From positions 1-64,000 of the forward strand of contig JAHEHE010000002.1 of assembly GCA_024644725.1 (NCBI GenBank): DNA of 64,000 bases, written 5' to 3'. Origin of the DNA: Flavobacteriaceae bacterium (GTDB lineage Bacteria > Bacteroidota > Bacteroidia > Flavobacteriales > Flavobacteriaceae). The notes beneath the pieces were generated by a model, which saw nothing but the letters and a program-made list of their open reading frames with translations, was not told the origin of the DNA and searched no databases. Positions 1 to 8,138 of this stretch are shown here, piece after piece. The first letter of the stretch is position 1. Every line of letters starts with the position of its first letter. The position numbers were made by a program, and so were the translations under genes.

Positions 1-1
1 T

Positions 2-778
2 GCTCTCGGTGGAGAGAATTACGTATTTTGGGGAGGACGTGAAGGCTATATGTCATTGCTCAATACAGATATGGGCAGAGAGCTGGATCACCTTGGAAGA
101 TTTCTGGGATTGGCGCGTGATTACGCCAGAAGCCAGGGCTTTACGGGTAATTTCTTTATCGAGCCCAAACCGATGGAGCCGTCGAAGCACCAATATGACT
201 TTGATGCTGCCACCTCAATAGGCTTCTTGCGCGAATACGGGCTGGAGAACGATTTTAAACTCAATATTGAAGTGAATCACGCCACTCTGGCTCAACATAC
301 CTTTCAGCACGAGCTGGAAGTAGCGGCCAAGGCCGGGATGTTGGGCAGTATCGATGCAAATCGGGGTGATTATCAGAACGGCTGGGATACCGATCAGTTT
401 CCAACGAACATCCAGGAAACAACAGAAGCCATGCTGGTTTTTTTAAAAGCGGGCGGACTTCAGGGTGGAGGAGTCAATTTTGATGCAAAAATCAGACGGA
501 ACTCCACGGATATGGATGACCTGTTCCACGCACATATCGGCGGTGCCGACACATTTGCGCGAGCCCTTTTAACGGCCGACAAGATCATTACCTCATCTGC
601 CTATGAATCCTTGAGACAGAGGAGATACAGTTCCTTCGACACCGGAAAAGGCAAGGAGTTTGAAGAGGGCAAACTCGATCTGACAGACCTCTATCAAATC
701 GCCCTTGAAAATGGAGAGCTCGAATTGCTCAGCGGCAAACAGGAAATGTTTGAAAACATAATTAATCAGCACATTTAA
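2..778 (+). CDS. xylA: Xylose isomerase, C-terminal part (truncated by window edge)
   Basis: Xylose isomerase interconverts D-xylose and D-xylulose in the cytoplasm. The reading frame is open from base 2, so only the last 258 or so residues of an enzyme of about 440 are present. The visible sequence holds the family signature: [14 protein letters not shown], then FIEPKPMEP with its metal-ligand glutamate, [21 protein letters not shown] and [12 protein letters not shown], which carry metal and substrate ligands. The sugar symporter gene starts 9 bases after its stop codon, so the two probably form one xylose operon. An apparent ATG at base 50 is internal, not the start. Confidence 0.97.
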   Translation, partial: ALGGENYVFWGGREGYMSLLNTDMGRELDHLGRFLGLARDYARSQGFTGNFFIEPKPMEPSKHQYDFDAATSIGFLREYGLENDFKLNIEVNHATLAQHTFQHELEVAAKAGMLGSIDANRGDYQNGWDTDQFPTNIQETTEAMLVFLKAGGLQGGGVNFDAKIRRNSTDMDDLFHAHIGGADTFARALLTADKIITSSAYESLRQRRYSSFDTGKGKEFEEGKLDLTDLYQIALENGELELLSGKQEMFENIINQHI

Positions 779-787
779 ATCCAAGAT

Positions 788-2209
788 TTGAGCACAAACC
801 CACCTTCGAAAACAAGATATCTGATCTCCATTACCCTGGTAGCAACCCTGGGAGGGCTCCTGTTCGGGTACGATACAGCCGTTATTTCCGGAACGGTTGG
901 ATCCCTTGAAAAATTCTTTGTCGAGCCCTTTGGACTATCCGAAATGGCTTCGAATTCCAAGCTGGGAATCGTTGTGTCCAGTGCCCTTATCGGTTGTATT
1001 TTAGGCGGAATTTTAGGCGGTTGGGTCAGCAAAACCCTCGGACGGAGAAACGGACTTGTATTGGCCGCTCTTCTGTTTCTTATCTCAGCAATCGGGTCCG
1101 CCATGCCCGAAATGCTGGTATCCCCTATCGGCACTGCGGATCATACCTTCATCTATTCTTTTATCGGATATCGCATCATTGGTGGGATCGGAGTGGGTCT
1201 GGCTTCCATGCTCTCTCCGCTTTACATCGCCGAAATTGCACCGGCAGACATACGCGGCAAGCTCGTGTCACTGAATCAATTCGCGATCATTTTCGGCATG
1301 CTGGTAGTCTATTTCGTCAACTATTTCATCGCATCTCAGGGGGATGAAACCTGGTTGAACCAGACCGGGTGGAGATGGATGTTCGCTTCTGAGACCATCC
1401 CTGCAGGAATCTTCCTCCTGTTGCTGCTTTTTGTTCCTGACACGCCGCGGTCCCTGGTGCTCAAATCAAAACCTGAAAAGGCGCTTGATGTGCTCACACG
1501 CATCAATGGTATCGATCAGGCCAAAGTCATTCTGAAAGAGATTCAAGGCACGGTTGTGCATCATTCAGGGAAGCTGTTTTCGTTCGGGTTCAAGGTAATC
1601 CTCATTGGCATCCTTCTCTCAGTGTTTCAGCAATTTGTAGGAATCAACGTGGTACTGTATTACGCCCCGGAAATTTTCAAAAGCATGGGAGCCAATACCG
1701 ACATAGCGCTGCTGCAAACGATTATCGTCGGATCGGTGAATCTCATTTTCACGGTTCTGGCCATTATGACCGTTGACAGGTTCGGACGAAAACCCTTGAT
1801 GATCGTCGGCGCCCTTGGAATGGGTATTTCCATGTTCGCTCTTGGATTCAGCTTCTTCAGCTCTGCAATCGGCATATTCGCTCTGATTTGCATGTTGTTC
1901 TATGTCGCAAGTTTTGCCATGAGCTGGGGACCGGTTACCTGGGTTCTCCTTTCTGAAATTTTCCCGAACAGAATACGAGGTAGGGCCATGGCCCTCGCCG
2001 TTGCCGCGCAATGGATATCGAATTATTTGGTTTCCTGGACCTTTCCGATGATGGACAAGAACAGTTTCCTGATTGAGAAGTTCAACCATGGTTTTGCCTA
2101 TTGGATCTATGGGGTCATGGCAATTCTGGCCATGTTGATCATCTGGAAGTTCGTTCCTGAGACGAAAGGAAAGACCCTGGAAGAAATGGAAAAGGTCTGG
2201 AAAAAATAA
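788..2209 (+). CDS. xylE: D-xylose:H+ symporter-like sugar porter (MFS)
   Basis: Inner-membrane proton-coupled sugar transporter of the major facilitator superfamily, 473 residues with about 12 hydrophobic segments. Sugar-porter hallmarks are visible: GRR after TM2 (about residue 79), PDTPRSL before the central loop, a second RFGRKPL loop in the C-terminal half, and PETKGKTLEEM at the end. It starts with TTG at 788, just after xylA, and the next possible starts would delete TM1. Its position downstream of xylA suggests xylose as substrate, but the sequence alone cannot exclude glucose, galactose or arabinose. The stop codon lies inside a hairpin shared with the convergent lacI gene. Confidence 0.9.
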   Translation: MSTNPPSKTRYLISITLVATLGGLLFGYDTAVISGTVGSLEKFFVEPFGLSEMASNSKLGIVVSSALIGCILGGILGGWVSKTLGRRNGLVLAALLFLISAIGSAMPEMLVSPIGTADHTFIYSFIGYRIIGGIGVGLASMLSPLYIAEIAPADIRGKLVSLNQFAIIFGMLVVYFVNYFIASQGDETWLNQTGWRWMFASETIPAGIFLLLLLFVPDTPRSLVLKSKPEKALDVLTRINGIDQAKVILKEIQGTVVHHSGKLFSFGFKVILIGILLSVFQQFVGINVVLYYAPEIFKSMGANTDIALLQTIIVGSVNLIFTVLAIMTVDRFGRKPLMIVGALGMGISMFALGFSFFSSAIGIFALICMLFYVASFAMSWGPVTWVLLSEIFPNRIRGRAMALAVAAQWISNYLVSWTFPMMDKNSFLIEKFNHGFAYWIYGVMAILAMLIIWKFVPETKGKTLEEMEKVWKK

Positions 2210-2230
2210 GTGTTGCGTTTTGCACTTATT
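2201..2230 (-). terminator. Rho-independent terminator between convergent xylE and lacI
   Basis: An 8-bp perfect stem, AATAAGTG (2205-2212) against CACTTATT (2223-2230), closes a 10-base loop. On the minus strand the 3' arm runs straight into a run of T residues (complement of 2201-2206), so it should terminate lacI transcripts. The stem contains the xylE stop codon and touches the lacI stop codon. On the plus strand there is no T run after the stem. Confidence 0.6.
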
Positions 2231-3252
2231 CAGGATAAAGGCCGAGTGCTCTCCCGTTCAATGAGGCTTGTCTTTATCGTCTTCGTCTGATATGGGGCTT
2301 CTTCTTTGTCCTCTTCAATACGATCAATGAGGAGTCTCGCCGATATTTCTCCAACGGATTTCCCATGCTGACTTATGGTGGTGATGGATGGTGAGACATA
2401 TTTTGGCAACTCGCCGTTTGTAAAGCATATCATTGACATTTCCTCTGGGATCCTGTAATTCATCTGCTTCAACAACACAAGAGATCTGATCGCCGAACTC
2501 TCTTCAAGACACAAGAGCGCGTCTATGTTTTTATCGGACAGCACGAACTTCATGGCTGTCTCAAAATCTTCCTCCTTGCCTATTCTCACAATGAGCTTCT
2601 CTTCAACCTCCCGCCCCGACTCGAGTAATGCTTTTTTGTATCCTTCAACACGCAACTTTCCCACGCTGATGTTATCGAGTATGGAAATCACGGCGATTCT
2701 CTTGCATCCGGATTTTATCAAATGAGAAGTCGCTCTGTGCGCGCCCTCAAGGTCATCAACGGTCACTTTGTCGCACTGGACCTCCTCAGTCACTCGATCA
2801 AACAGAACGATGGACACCCCTTGCTCTATGGCATGCTTCAGATGATCATAGCTCTGCCTGATCTGGGTTTCTTCGGAAAGAGACAAGACAAAACCATCAA
2901 GCGTCCCGTTCTTCAGAAGCTCCATGGTCTTAACCTCCTTGGAGTAAGACTCATTGGAGATACAGGAAATCAGATTGTATCCTCTGGATGCTGCGACTTC
3001 TTCAATGCCGACAAATACCTTGGCAAAAAAGTTGTTCATGATATTCGGAATAATCACCCCTAAGGTCTTCGTCCGCTTGTTCACAAGACTGCGGGCTAGG
3101 TTGTTCGGTCTATAGTGATGTTTTCTTGCGAAAGCCTGAATCTTGTTCTTCGTAGCTGTACTGATTTCATGACTGTCATGAAGGGACTTCGATACCGTAG
3201 CTATTGACACATTGAATTCCTGGGCAATATGTTTTAGGGTGATTCTCTTCAT
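2230..3252 (-). CDS. LacI/GalR-family transcriptional regulator
   Basis: A 340-residue DNA-binding repressor. The N-terminal helix-turn-helix and hinge are typical: TLKHIAQEFNVSIATVSKSL (residues 5-24), followed by RPNNLARSL. A periplasmic-binding-protein-like ligand domain follows (TLGVIIPNIMNNFF onward). It converges on the xylose genes and probably controls them, with a sugar or sugar phosphate as inducer. The operator upstream of xylA lies outside the window. A 12-bp palindrome upstream of this gene could be an autoregulatory site. Its identity as a xylose regulator is inferred from context only; Bacteroidota also use XylR-type and GntR regulators for this job. Confidence 0.88.
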   Translation of the reverse strand: MKRITLKHIAQEFNVSIATVSKSLHDSHEISTATKNKIQAFARKHHYRPNNLARSLVNKRTKTLGVIIPNIMNNFFAKVFVGIEEVAASRGYNLISCISNESYSKEVKTMELLKNGTLDGFVLSLSEETQIRQSYDHLKHAIEQGVSIVLFDRVTEEVQCDKVTVDDLEGAHRATSHLIKSGCKRIAVISILDNISVGKLRVEGYKKALLESGREVEEKLIVRIGKEEDFETAMKFVLSDKNIDALLCLEESSAIRSLVLLKQMNYRIPEEMSMICFTNGELPKYVSPSITTISQHGKSVGEISARLLIDRIEEDKEEAPYQTKTIKTSLIERESTRPLS

Positions 3253-3344
3253 TCGCTCTTCTTCGGGTCAGTTGTGCCTCGGAATTTTCATAGTTGATTT
3301 AACGGATACAATTTAGAAAATATAGACCTATTAGAAAAAACGAT

Positions 3345-3356
3345 TGACCACGGTCA
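3345..3356. promoter_or_regulatory. 12-bp palindrome in the lacI-hpf intergenic region
   Basis: TGACC-AC-GGTCA is an inverted repeat in the 164-bp gap between the divergent lacI and hpf-like genes. LacI-family operators are short palindromes with a central CG or similar dyad, so this may be an operator. No second copy is visible near the xyl genes, because the xylA promoter is outside the window. The rest of this gap is AT-rich and holds no gene. Confidence 0.3.
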
Positions 3357-3416
3357 TTCTTTCCTGTCGGATTTCAATGTATCTTACTTTTTTTCACCCT
3401 TCAATCTGATAGATCT

Positions 3417-3719
3417 ATGAAAGCAACTGTCCAGTTCATCGATATGGAAAAGAGTCCTTATGTGGAGGAGCTTCTCAGTAAAAAACTCAACAAGCTCTTC
3501 AAACGATACGAATGGATACAAAGGGCCCATGTCTTCTATAAAATTGAAAAGGCTTCCGTCGGAAAGGGAAAAATCTGTGAAATTCGACTGAGTGTTCCCG
3601 GACCCCGCATTTTTGCATCCTCAGACGAGGAGAGTTTTGAAAAGGCCACGGATGAGACCATCAAAGATCTTAGGCGCCAGCTCAAGACAAGAAAAAGTGA
3701 TCTGTATCCGCATCTCTGA
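3417..3719 (+). CDS. Ribosome hibernation / HPF-RaiA family protein (short form)
   Basis: A 100-residue S30AE-family protein, the length of short HPF or YfiA and without the C-terminal dimerisation domain of long HPF. These proteins bind the 30S decoding centre and silence or dimerise ribosomes in stress or stationary phase. Supporting features are the basic helix around KKLNKLFKRYEWI, the central strand region, and the conserved helix ATDETIKDLRRQLKTRK at the C-terminus. The P-type ATPase gene starts 17 bases downstream in the same direction, which suggests co-transcription and a shared stress or ion-homeostasis context. Confidence 0.8.
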   Translation: MKATVQFIDMEKSPYVEELLSKKLNKLFKRYEWIQRAHVFYKIEKASVGKGKICEIRLSVPGPRIFASSDEESFEKATDETIKDLRRQLKTRKSDLYPHL

Positions 3720-3736
3720 CCCAATGATCCCTTCAA

Positions 3737-6379
3737 ATGGTTCTTAACCCGCATACAATACCCGGTGAAGCTGTCAGCAAAACCCTGGGCGTAGATCCTA
3801 AAAAGGGTCTGTCAAAGGGCCGCATCAGAAAGCTGAGAGCCAAATACGGGCCCAACCGGTTGGCCGAGCACAAGCAAAAGCCAGCCTGGAGAATCTTGTT
3901 GGAGCAATTTGCAGACCCTGTGATCTATGTCCTGGGCATAGCCATTCTACTGGCCCTCATTTTCGGGGAGTTCATGGAGGGACTTGCCGTCCTGGTGGTC
4001 ATCCTTGTTACGGTCGCGATCGGCTTCTCTATGGAATATCAGGCACTTCGCTCCATGGAGTCTTTGCGCAAGATGTCACAGGTAGTCTCGCGGGTGCTTC
4101 GCGGCGGAAAGCATGAGCTGATCACCGCCGACCGAATCGTTCCTGGCGATATACTGATTCTTCAAGAAGGTGATCTCATCACGGCAGACGCAAGGCTGCT
4201 CGAATGCGACAACCTCAGAATTGACGAATCGATCCTCACCGGGGAGAGCTTTGAAGTGGAGAAAGACACCCTGGCGCTTCCCATCAAAACCCAGCTCGCA
4301 GACCAGAAGAATATGGTGTTCAACGGCACACTGGTCAACTCCGGATATAGCAAGGCGGTTGTGACGAGCATCGGTGATGAGACCCAAATGGGACAGATTC
4401 AGAGGAGTGCTGCGCTGGAGAAAAAGGAAAGAACTCCCCTAGAAAAGAAACTCTCCAGGCTGAGCGGCATACTCATCTGGCTCACGCTCTTTCTCGCGCT
4501 GCTAATCGGCACGCTGGGCGTTCTTCAGGGAAGGGACACGGTCCTCATGATCAAAACCGGCATAGCCCTTGCTGTCGCAGCCATTCCTGAAGGGCTGCCC
4601 ATTGTGGCCACGATAGCCCTTGCGCATGGAATGCTCAGACTGGCCCGGAAAAATGTGCTCATCAAAAAGCTCGAAGCCGTCCAGAGCCTGGGTGAAATGG
4701 GGATTCTGTGTACGGATAAGACCGGGACCCTGACGGAGAACAAGATGAGTGTGTCTCAGGCTCTTTGGTCCAACGGACAGTGGAAAGGAGAAGAATTGGT
4801 TCGGGAAAGTGGCAAAGGAACTGAGCTGAGACGTATGATTGAACACGGGGTTCTCTGCAGCAACGTCAGAATCGAAAATGGGGAGGTCTTCGGAGATCCT
4901 ATCGAGCTGGCCCTTATTGATTTTGCGAGATCCGCCGGCATAGACCCTCTGGAGCTCCGATCCCGGTTCCCCGAAAAGCTGGAAGTGCCTTTTGACTCTG
5001 AAACAAAGATGATGGCAACCGCACACCAAACCACACCGGGACATTTGATCTGTGTGAAAGGTGCCTTTGAAAACGTGATTGAAAAGTGCATTGGAACACT
5101 TTCAGATGGAGCCCTGAAAACCCTGGATAAGGCGAAATGGTCTGCTGCTGTCTCAACCATGGCCTCCCAGGGGCTGCGCATTCTCGCTTTCGCTTTCAAG
5201 GAAACAGGTACGGAACTCAAAATCGACGAGATCTGCGAAGAATTGTACTTTTCAGGGATTGTCGGTTTTATCGATCCCCCGAGAAGAGACGTGTCGGATG
5301 TAATCAAAATCTACCACAAAGCTGGCATACGCGTGGTCATGGTCACTGGAGATCATCTTGAAACAGCAAAGAAGATCGCTGAGGAGGTTGGAATTTTTGA
5401 CATCGCTGATGGCTCTGAACTTGCCTTGCACGGAAAAGATCTGGATTCAGGCATGAGACAAGAGGAAGACCCACAACTTCTCAACTCGCTCGTGTTTGCC
5501 CGCGTCACTCCCCACCAGAAGCTTGACCTGGTCAAATTCTACCAGAAGAACAATCATGTGGTGGGCATGACTGGTGATGGCATCAATGACATTCCCGCTC
5601 TGAAAAAGGCAGACGTTGGAATTGCAATGGGTATACGGGGGACCGAAGCCGCAAGGGAGTGCGCGGATGTTGTCCTGAAGGATGATCGTTTCACTTCAAT
5701 AGAAATGGCCATCCGTCAGGGAAGGGCGATTTTTGAGAACATTCGACAATTTACAGTCTATCTCCTGTCGTGCAATCTGGCGGAGATACTCGCCGTGGCC
5801 ATCTCATTCTTTTTGTTCCTTCCTTTGCCCCTGCTTCCGTTGCAAATCCTTTTCCTGAACCTGGTCACAGATGTTTTTCCGGCTTTGGCTCTCGGTGTTG
5901 GCAAGGCAGAACGAGACATCATGAATGATCCTCCCCGGAAATCCAATGAGCCCATCATGACAGCCAGGCACTGGTCCATGACCGCCTTGTATGGAATCAC
6001 AATGACTGCAGGAGTACTTGGGATCAGCTTTTTCAGTCAAACACAACTGCAACTCGAACCGGATCAAATCAACAATCTCGGATTCTACACCCTGGTATTC
6101 GTGCAAATCTTGAACGTCTTCAACATGCCACTTCGGAACGGTTCTTTCTTTCGAAATCAGGTTACTTCGAATCCTTGGGTATGGTTGGCCATTCTCACTT
6201 GCACGCTGATCATGGTCGGAGCATATTACCTTCCGTTTATGCAAAAGGCACTGTCTCTGGTTCCCATGGGCTGGGACCAGTTCCGATGGGTCCTGATTTT
6301 CGGCCTTGCTACCTTAGCACTGACTCAATTCCTGAAGCGGCTCGTCTTTCGCTCTTCTTTGAGAACATCAGGACAATGA
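3737..6379 (+). CDS. P2-type cation-transporting ATPase (Ca2+ or monovalent cation family)
   Basis: An 880-residue inner-membrane P-type ATPase with an N-terminal cation-ATPase domain (residues about 1-70). Seen in order: actuator motif LTGES, TM4 motif AAIPEGLP (the cation-site proline and glutamate of P2 pumps), phosphorylation motif DKTGTLT with the aspartate near residue 327, nucleotide domain with KGAFENV, and hinge motif TGDGINDIPALKKADVGIAMG. A C-terminal six-helix cation-ATPase domain follows. This pattern fits the SERCA/PMR1-like or Na+/K+ branch rather than the heavy-metal P1B branch, since there is no CPC motif and no N-terminal CxxC. The exported ion cannot be fixed from sequence alone. 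Probably an operon with the preceding hpf-like gene. Confidence 0.92.
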   Translation: MVLNPHTIPGEAVSKTLGVDPKKGLSKGRIRKLRAKYGPNRLAEHKQKPAWRILLEQFADPVIYVLGIAILLALIFGEFMEGLAVLVVILVTVAIGFSMEYQALRSMESLRKMSQVVSRVLRGGKHELITADRIVPGDILILQEGDLITADARLLECDNLRIDESILTGESFEVEKDTLALPIKTQLADQKNMVFNGTLVNSGYSKAVVTSIGDETQMGQIQRSAALEKKERTPLEKKLSRLSGILIWLTLFLALLIGTLGVLQGRDTVLMIKTGIALAVAAIPEGLPIVATIALAHGMLRLARKNVLIKKLEAVQSLGEMGILCTDKTGTLTENKMSVSQALWSNGQWKGEELVRESGKGTELRRMIEHGVLCSNVRIENGEVFGDPIELALIDFARSAGIDPLELRSRFPEKLEVPFDSETKMMATAHQTTPGHLICVKGAFENVIEKCIGTLSDGALKTLDKAKWSAAVSTMASQGLRILAFAFKETGTELKIDEICEELYFSGIVGFIDPPRRDVSDVIKIYHKAGIRVVMVTGDHLETAKKIAEEVGIFDIADGSELALHGKDLDSGMRQEEDPQLLNSLVFARVTPHQKLDLVKFYQKNNHVVGMTGDGINDIPALKKADVGIAMGIRGTEAARECADVVLKDDRFTSIEMAIRQGRAIFENIRQFTVYLLSCNLAEILAVAISFFLFLPLPLLPLQILFLNLVTDVFPALALGVGKAERDIMNDPPRKSNEPIMTARHWSMTALYGITMTAGVLGISFFSQTQLQLEPDQINNLGFYTLVFVQILNVFNMPLRNGSFFRNQVTSNPWVWLAILTCTLIMVGAYYLPFMQKALSLVPMGWDQFRWVLIFGLATLALTQFLKRLVFRSSLRTSGQ

Positions 6380-6391
6380 AGATCTGGAATA

Positions 6392-6598
6392 CTAATGATC
6401 CATGATCGCGAAAGTCACCTTTGCATTGACCCTGTACTGGACAATTTTATTGTCCTCAATCATGGCCTGCATGTCTTGCACGTAAACAGATTTGATGTTT
6501 TGAATGGTCTTTGAGGCCTCGTTTACAACTTGTTGCACAGCATCCTCCCAGCTCACTGTCGAATTTCCCAGAATCTCTACTACTTTCAATACTGACAT
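6392..6598 (-). CDS. Dodecin family protein (lacks the flavin-stacking tryptophan)
   Basis: A 68-residue protein with the whole dodecin fold: MSVLKVVEILGNS (strand 1), SWEDAVQQVVNEASKT (helix), then NIKSVYVQDMQAMIEDNKI and YRVNAKVTFAI (strands 2 and 3). Dodecins form hollow dodecamers that store or buffer flavins. In flavin-binding dodecins the second strand carries a tryptophan (DWFEV or VVWAEV); here that position is serine (NIKSVYV). This resembles the subgroup described from Mycobacterium as calcium dodecin. The ATG at 6598 matches family length. The frame stays open 88 codons further upstream, but that part does not resemble the family. Confidence 0.85.
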   Translation of the reverse strand: MSVLKVVEILGNSTVSWEDAVQQVVNEASKTIQNIKSVYVQDMQAMIEDNKIVQYRVNAKVTFAIMDH

Positions 6599-6759
6599 AT
6601 CTATCGAATTTAAAATTGACACTTCGTAAGATACGACGCTCTTCTTCTCCATAGGATGATGCAGGTCAAAGACCTCATTGATTCTGATCAATGGGATACC
6701 TTTGGAATTAGCCTTACTTGTAGAAAGGTAGTTCTGGTTTTTTTCTGGAGCATAGGTGA

Positions 6760-6767
6760 TACTTTTG
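6760..6767 (+). promoter_or_regulatory. Candidate -7 element for the ECF sigma operon
   Basis: TACTTTTG matches the Bacteroidota -7 consensus TAnnTTTG and lies 66 bases before the sigma factor ATG. No TTTG is found at the -33 distance. Confidence 0.4.
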
Positions 6768-6833
6768 ACATGTGACAGCAACCCCAAGGAAGTTAAACTC
6801 AAATATTTATCAGGGTTTGTGTAATTTGCGGCA

Positions 6834-7400
6834 ATGTCGGAGAAGAAGTTGAAACATATCATCGATCAGTTGAAAAAGGGAGATCAGAAGACCCTTGAAA
6901 AAATCTATTTGGAGAACCGGGAAGGTTTTATCAACTTCAGCAGAAAGTACAACATCGAGGAACAGGATGCCGTCGATATTTACCAGGATGCGATCATTGT
7001 CTTGAGAGAGAATGCGGTAAACGGGAAAATGGATGCCTTGCAAAGCAACATTTCGACCTACCTTTTCGCTATTGGGAAATACAAAATTTATCATAACTTT
7101 AGAATTCGTTCACGAGAGGACCTGAAAGACGACGTTGACCTCCTGCAGGAAAATGTGGATTTTGATGTTAACCTTGATGAAGATGTTTTAACTAATGAGC
7201 AGAAGGTATTGCAAAAATGCTTTGAAGAGCTCGGAGAGCGTTGTAAGAGCATTTTAAAACTGTTTTATTATCAGGGGTACAACCTGGATGAAATTCAGGA
7301 GATTTTGGAATACAGCAATAAGAAGGTATTGAAAAGTCAAAAATCACGTTGCATACGACAACTAAAGGACCTGGTTCAAAAATATGGAGGAAAGAATTGA
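6834..7400 (+). CDS. ECF-type RNA polymerase sigma factor
   Basis: A 188-residue group-4 sigma factor. Region 2 covers about residues 20-90, with AVDIYQDAIIVLREN as the region 2.2/2.3 helix. Region 4 covers about residues 120-180, with CFEELGERCKSILKLFYYQG and a divergent helix-turn-helix ending in KSRCIRQLKDLV. It carries more acid and lysine than typical SigW-like factors and belongs to the group that in Bacteroidota sits next to TPR membrane proteins. The next gene overlaps it by 17 bases, indicating translational coupling with a membrane partner that I read as its anti-sigma factor. Confidence 0.88.
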   Translation: MSEKKLKHIIDQLKKGDQKTLEKIYLENREGFINFSRKYNIEEQDAVDIYQDAIIVLRENAVNGKMDALQSNISTYLFAIGKYKIYHNFRIRSREDLKDDVDLLQENVDFDVNLDEDVLTNEQKVLQKCFEELGERCKSILKLFYYQGYNLDEIQEILEYSNKKVLKSQKSRCIRQLKDLVQKYGGKN

Positions 7401-8136
7401 ACTTATAGATCGGTATTTTGAGAATGCTCTGAGCCCAAAAGAAAGGCTTGAATTCAACGACTTGTTGCAAAATGATGAGAGCTTCAGGAAGGAATTTCTA
7501 TTTCACAAGGACCTGAAAAAGGCCATTTCAAAGCATCAAAATGAAGAGTTGAAAGAAACGCTGGGAAAATTTGAGTCGAATTTAAACCGGAATTCCAGGT
7601 TTTCGGTCATTCCCGTCAAGTGGCTTGCCGCGGCGAGTCTTGCTATTCTTTTGTCGGTCGGTTCCTGGACGGTAAAAAATTATGTCTTTCCTTCCAACGA
7701 GAGAATCTTTGAAACCTTCTATGAGCCCTACCCGAATACTGTGCTTCCGATTGTCAGGGGAGATGAGATTCATACTATAGAGTACAGGGCCTTTTTAGCC
7801 TATGAGGCCGGAGAATACCACAAAGCGATCAACCTCTTTAATTCTGTTGAGAATTCCGAAGACAAATACATCCAATTTTACCAGGCGCTATGCCTGCTCT
7901 CCGTAGACAAAACGGAAGAGGCCATTCAGACTCTCAGGCCCCTTACCGAATCTTCCTCCGGCACCTTGCAGAACATGGATTGCAGACAAAAAGCCACGTG
8001 GTACGTGGGTCTCGCATATCTAAAGCAGGGAAAGGAACAGGAGGCCATGTATTACATGGACATCTTGCGAAAACAGAGTGAGGAGCTTCGATTCAAAAAG
8101 AATGAGGCAGAAGAGATCTACGAGCTGTTAAAGTAG
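7384..8136 (+). CDS. Single-pass membrane TPR protein, candidate anti-sigma factor
   Basis: A 250-residue protein with three parts. The N-terminal cytoplasmic segment (about 1-75) starts MEERIELIDRYFENALSPKE, which resembles the N-terminus of Bacteroidota anti-sigma factors. A single transmembrane helix lies near residues 78-98 (WLAAASLAILLSVGSWTV). The periplasmic part has TPR-like helical repeats (AFLAYEAGEYHKAINLF; AIQTLRPL; AYLKQGKEQEAMYYMDIL). It has no signal peptide, so the N-terminus stays in the cytoplasm where it can bind the sigma factor. The 17-base overlap with the sigma gene supports that pairing. The anti-sigma role is inference. The gene ends two bases before the convergent CHAT gene. 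Confidence 0.75.
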   Translation: MEERIELIDRYFENALSPKERLEFNDLLQNDESFRKEFLFHKDLKKAISKHQNEELKETLGKFESNLNRNSRFSVIPVKWLAAASLAILLSVGSWTVKNYVFPSNERIFETFYEPYPNTVLPIVRGDEIHTIEYRAFLAYEAGEYHKAINLFNSVENSEDKYIQFYQALCLLSVDKTEEAIQTLRPLTESSSGTLQNMDCRQKATWYVGLAYLKQGKEQEAMYYMDILRKQSEELRFKKNEAEEIYELLK

Positions 8137-8138
8137 TT

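Noticed and set aside
1619..2089. 156-codon minus-strand open frame
   Set aside because: Antisense to the sugar symporter; polar low-complexity translation typical of a complement of membrane-protein codons.
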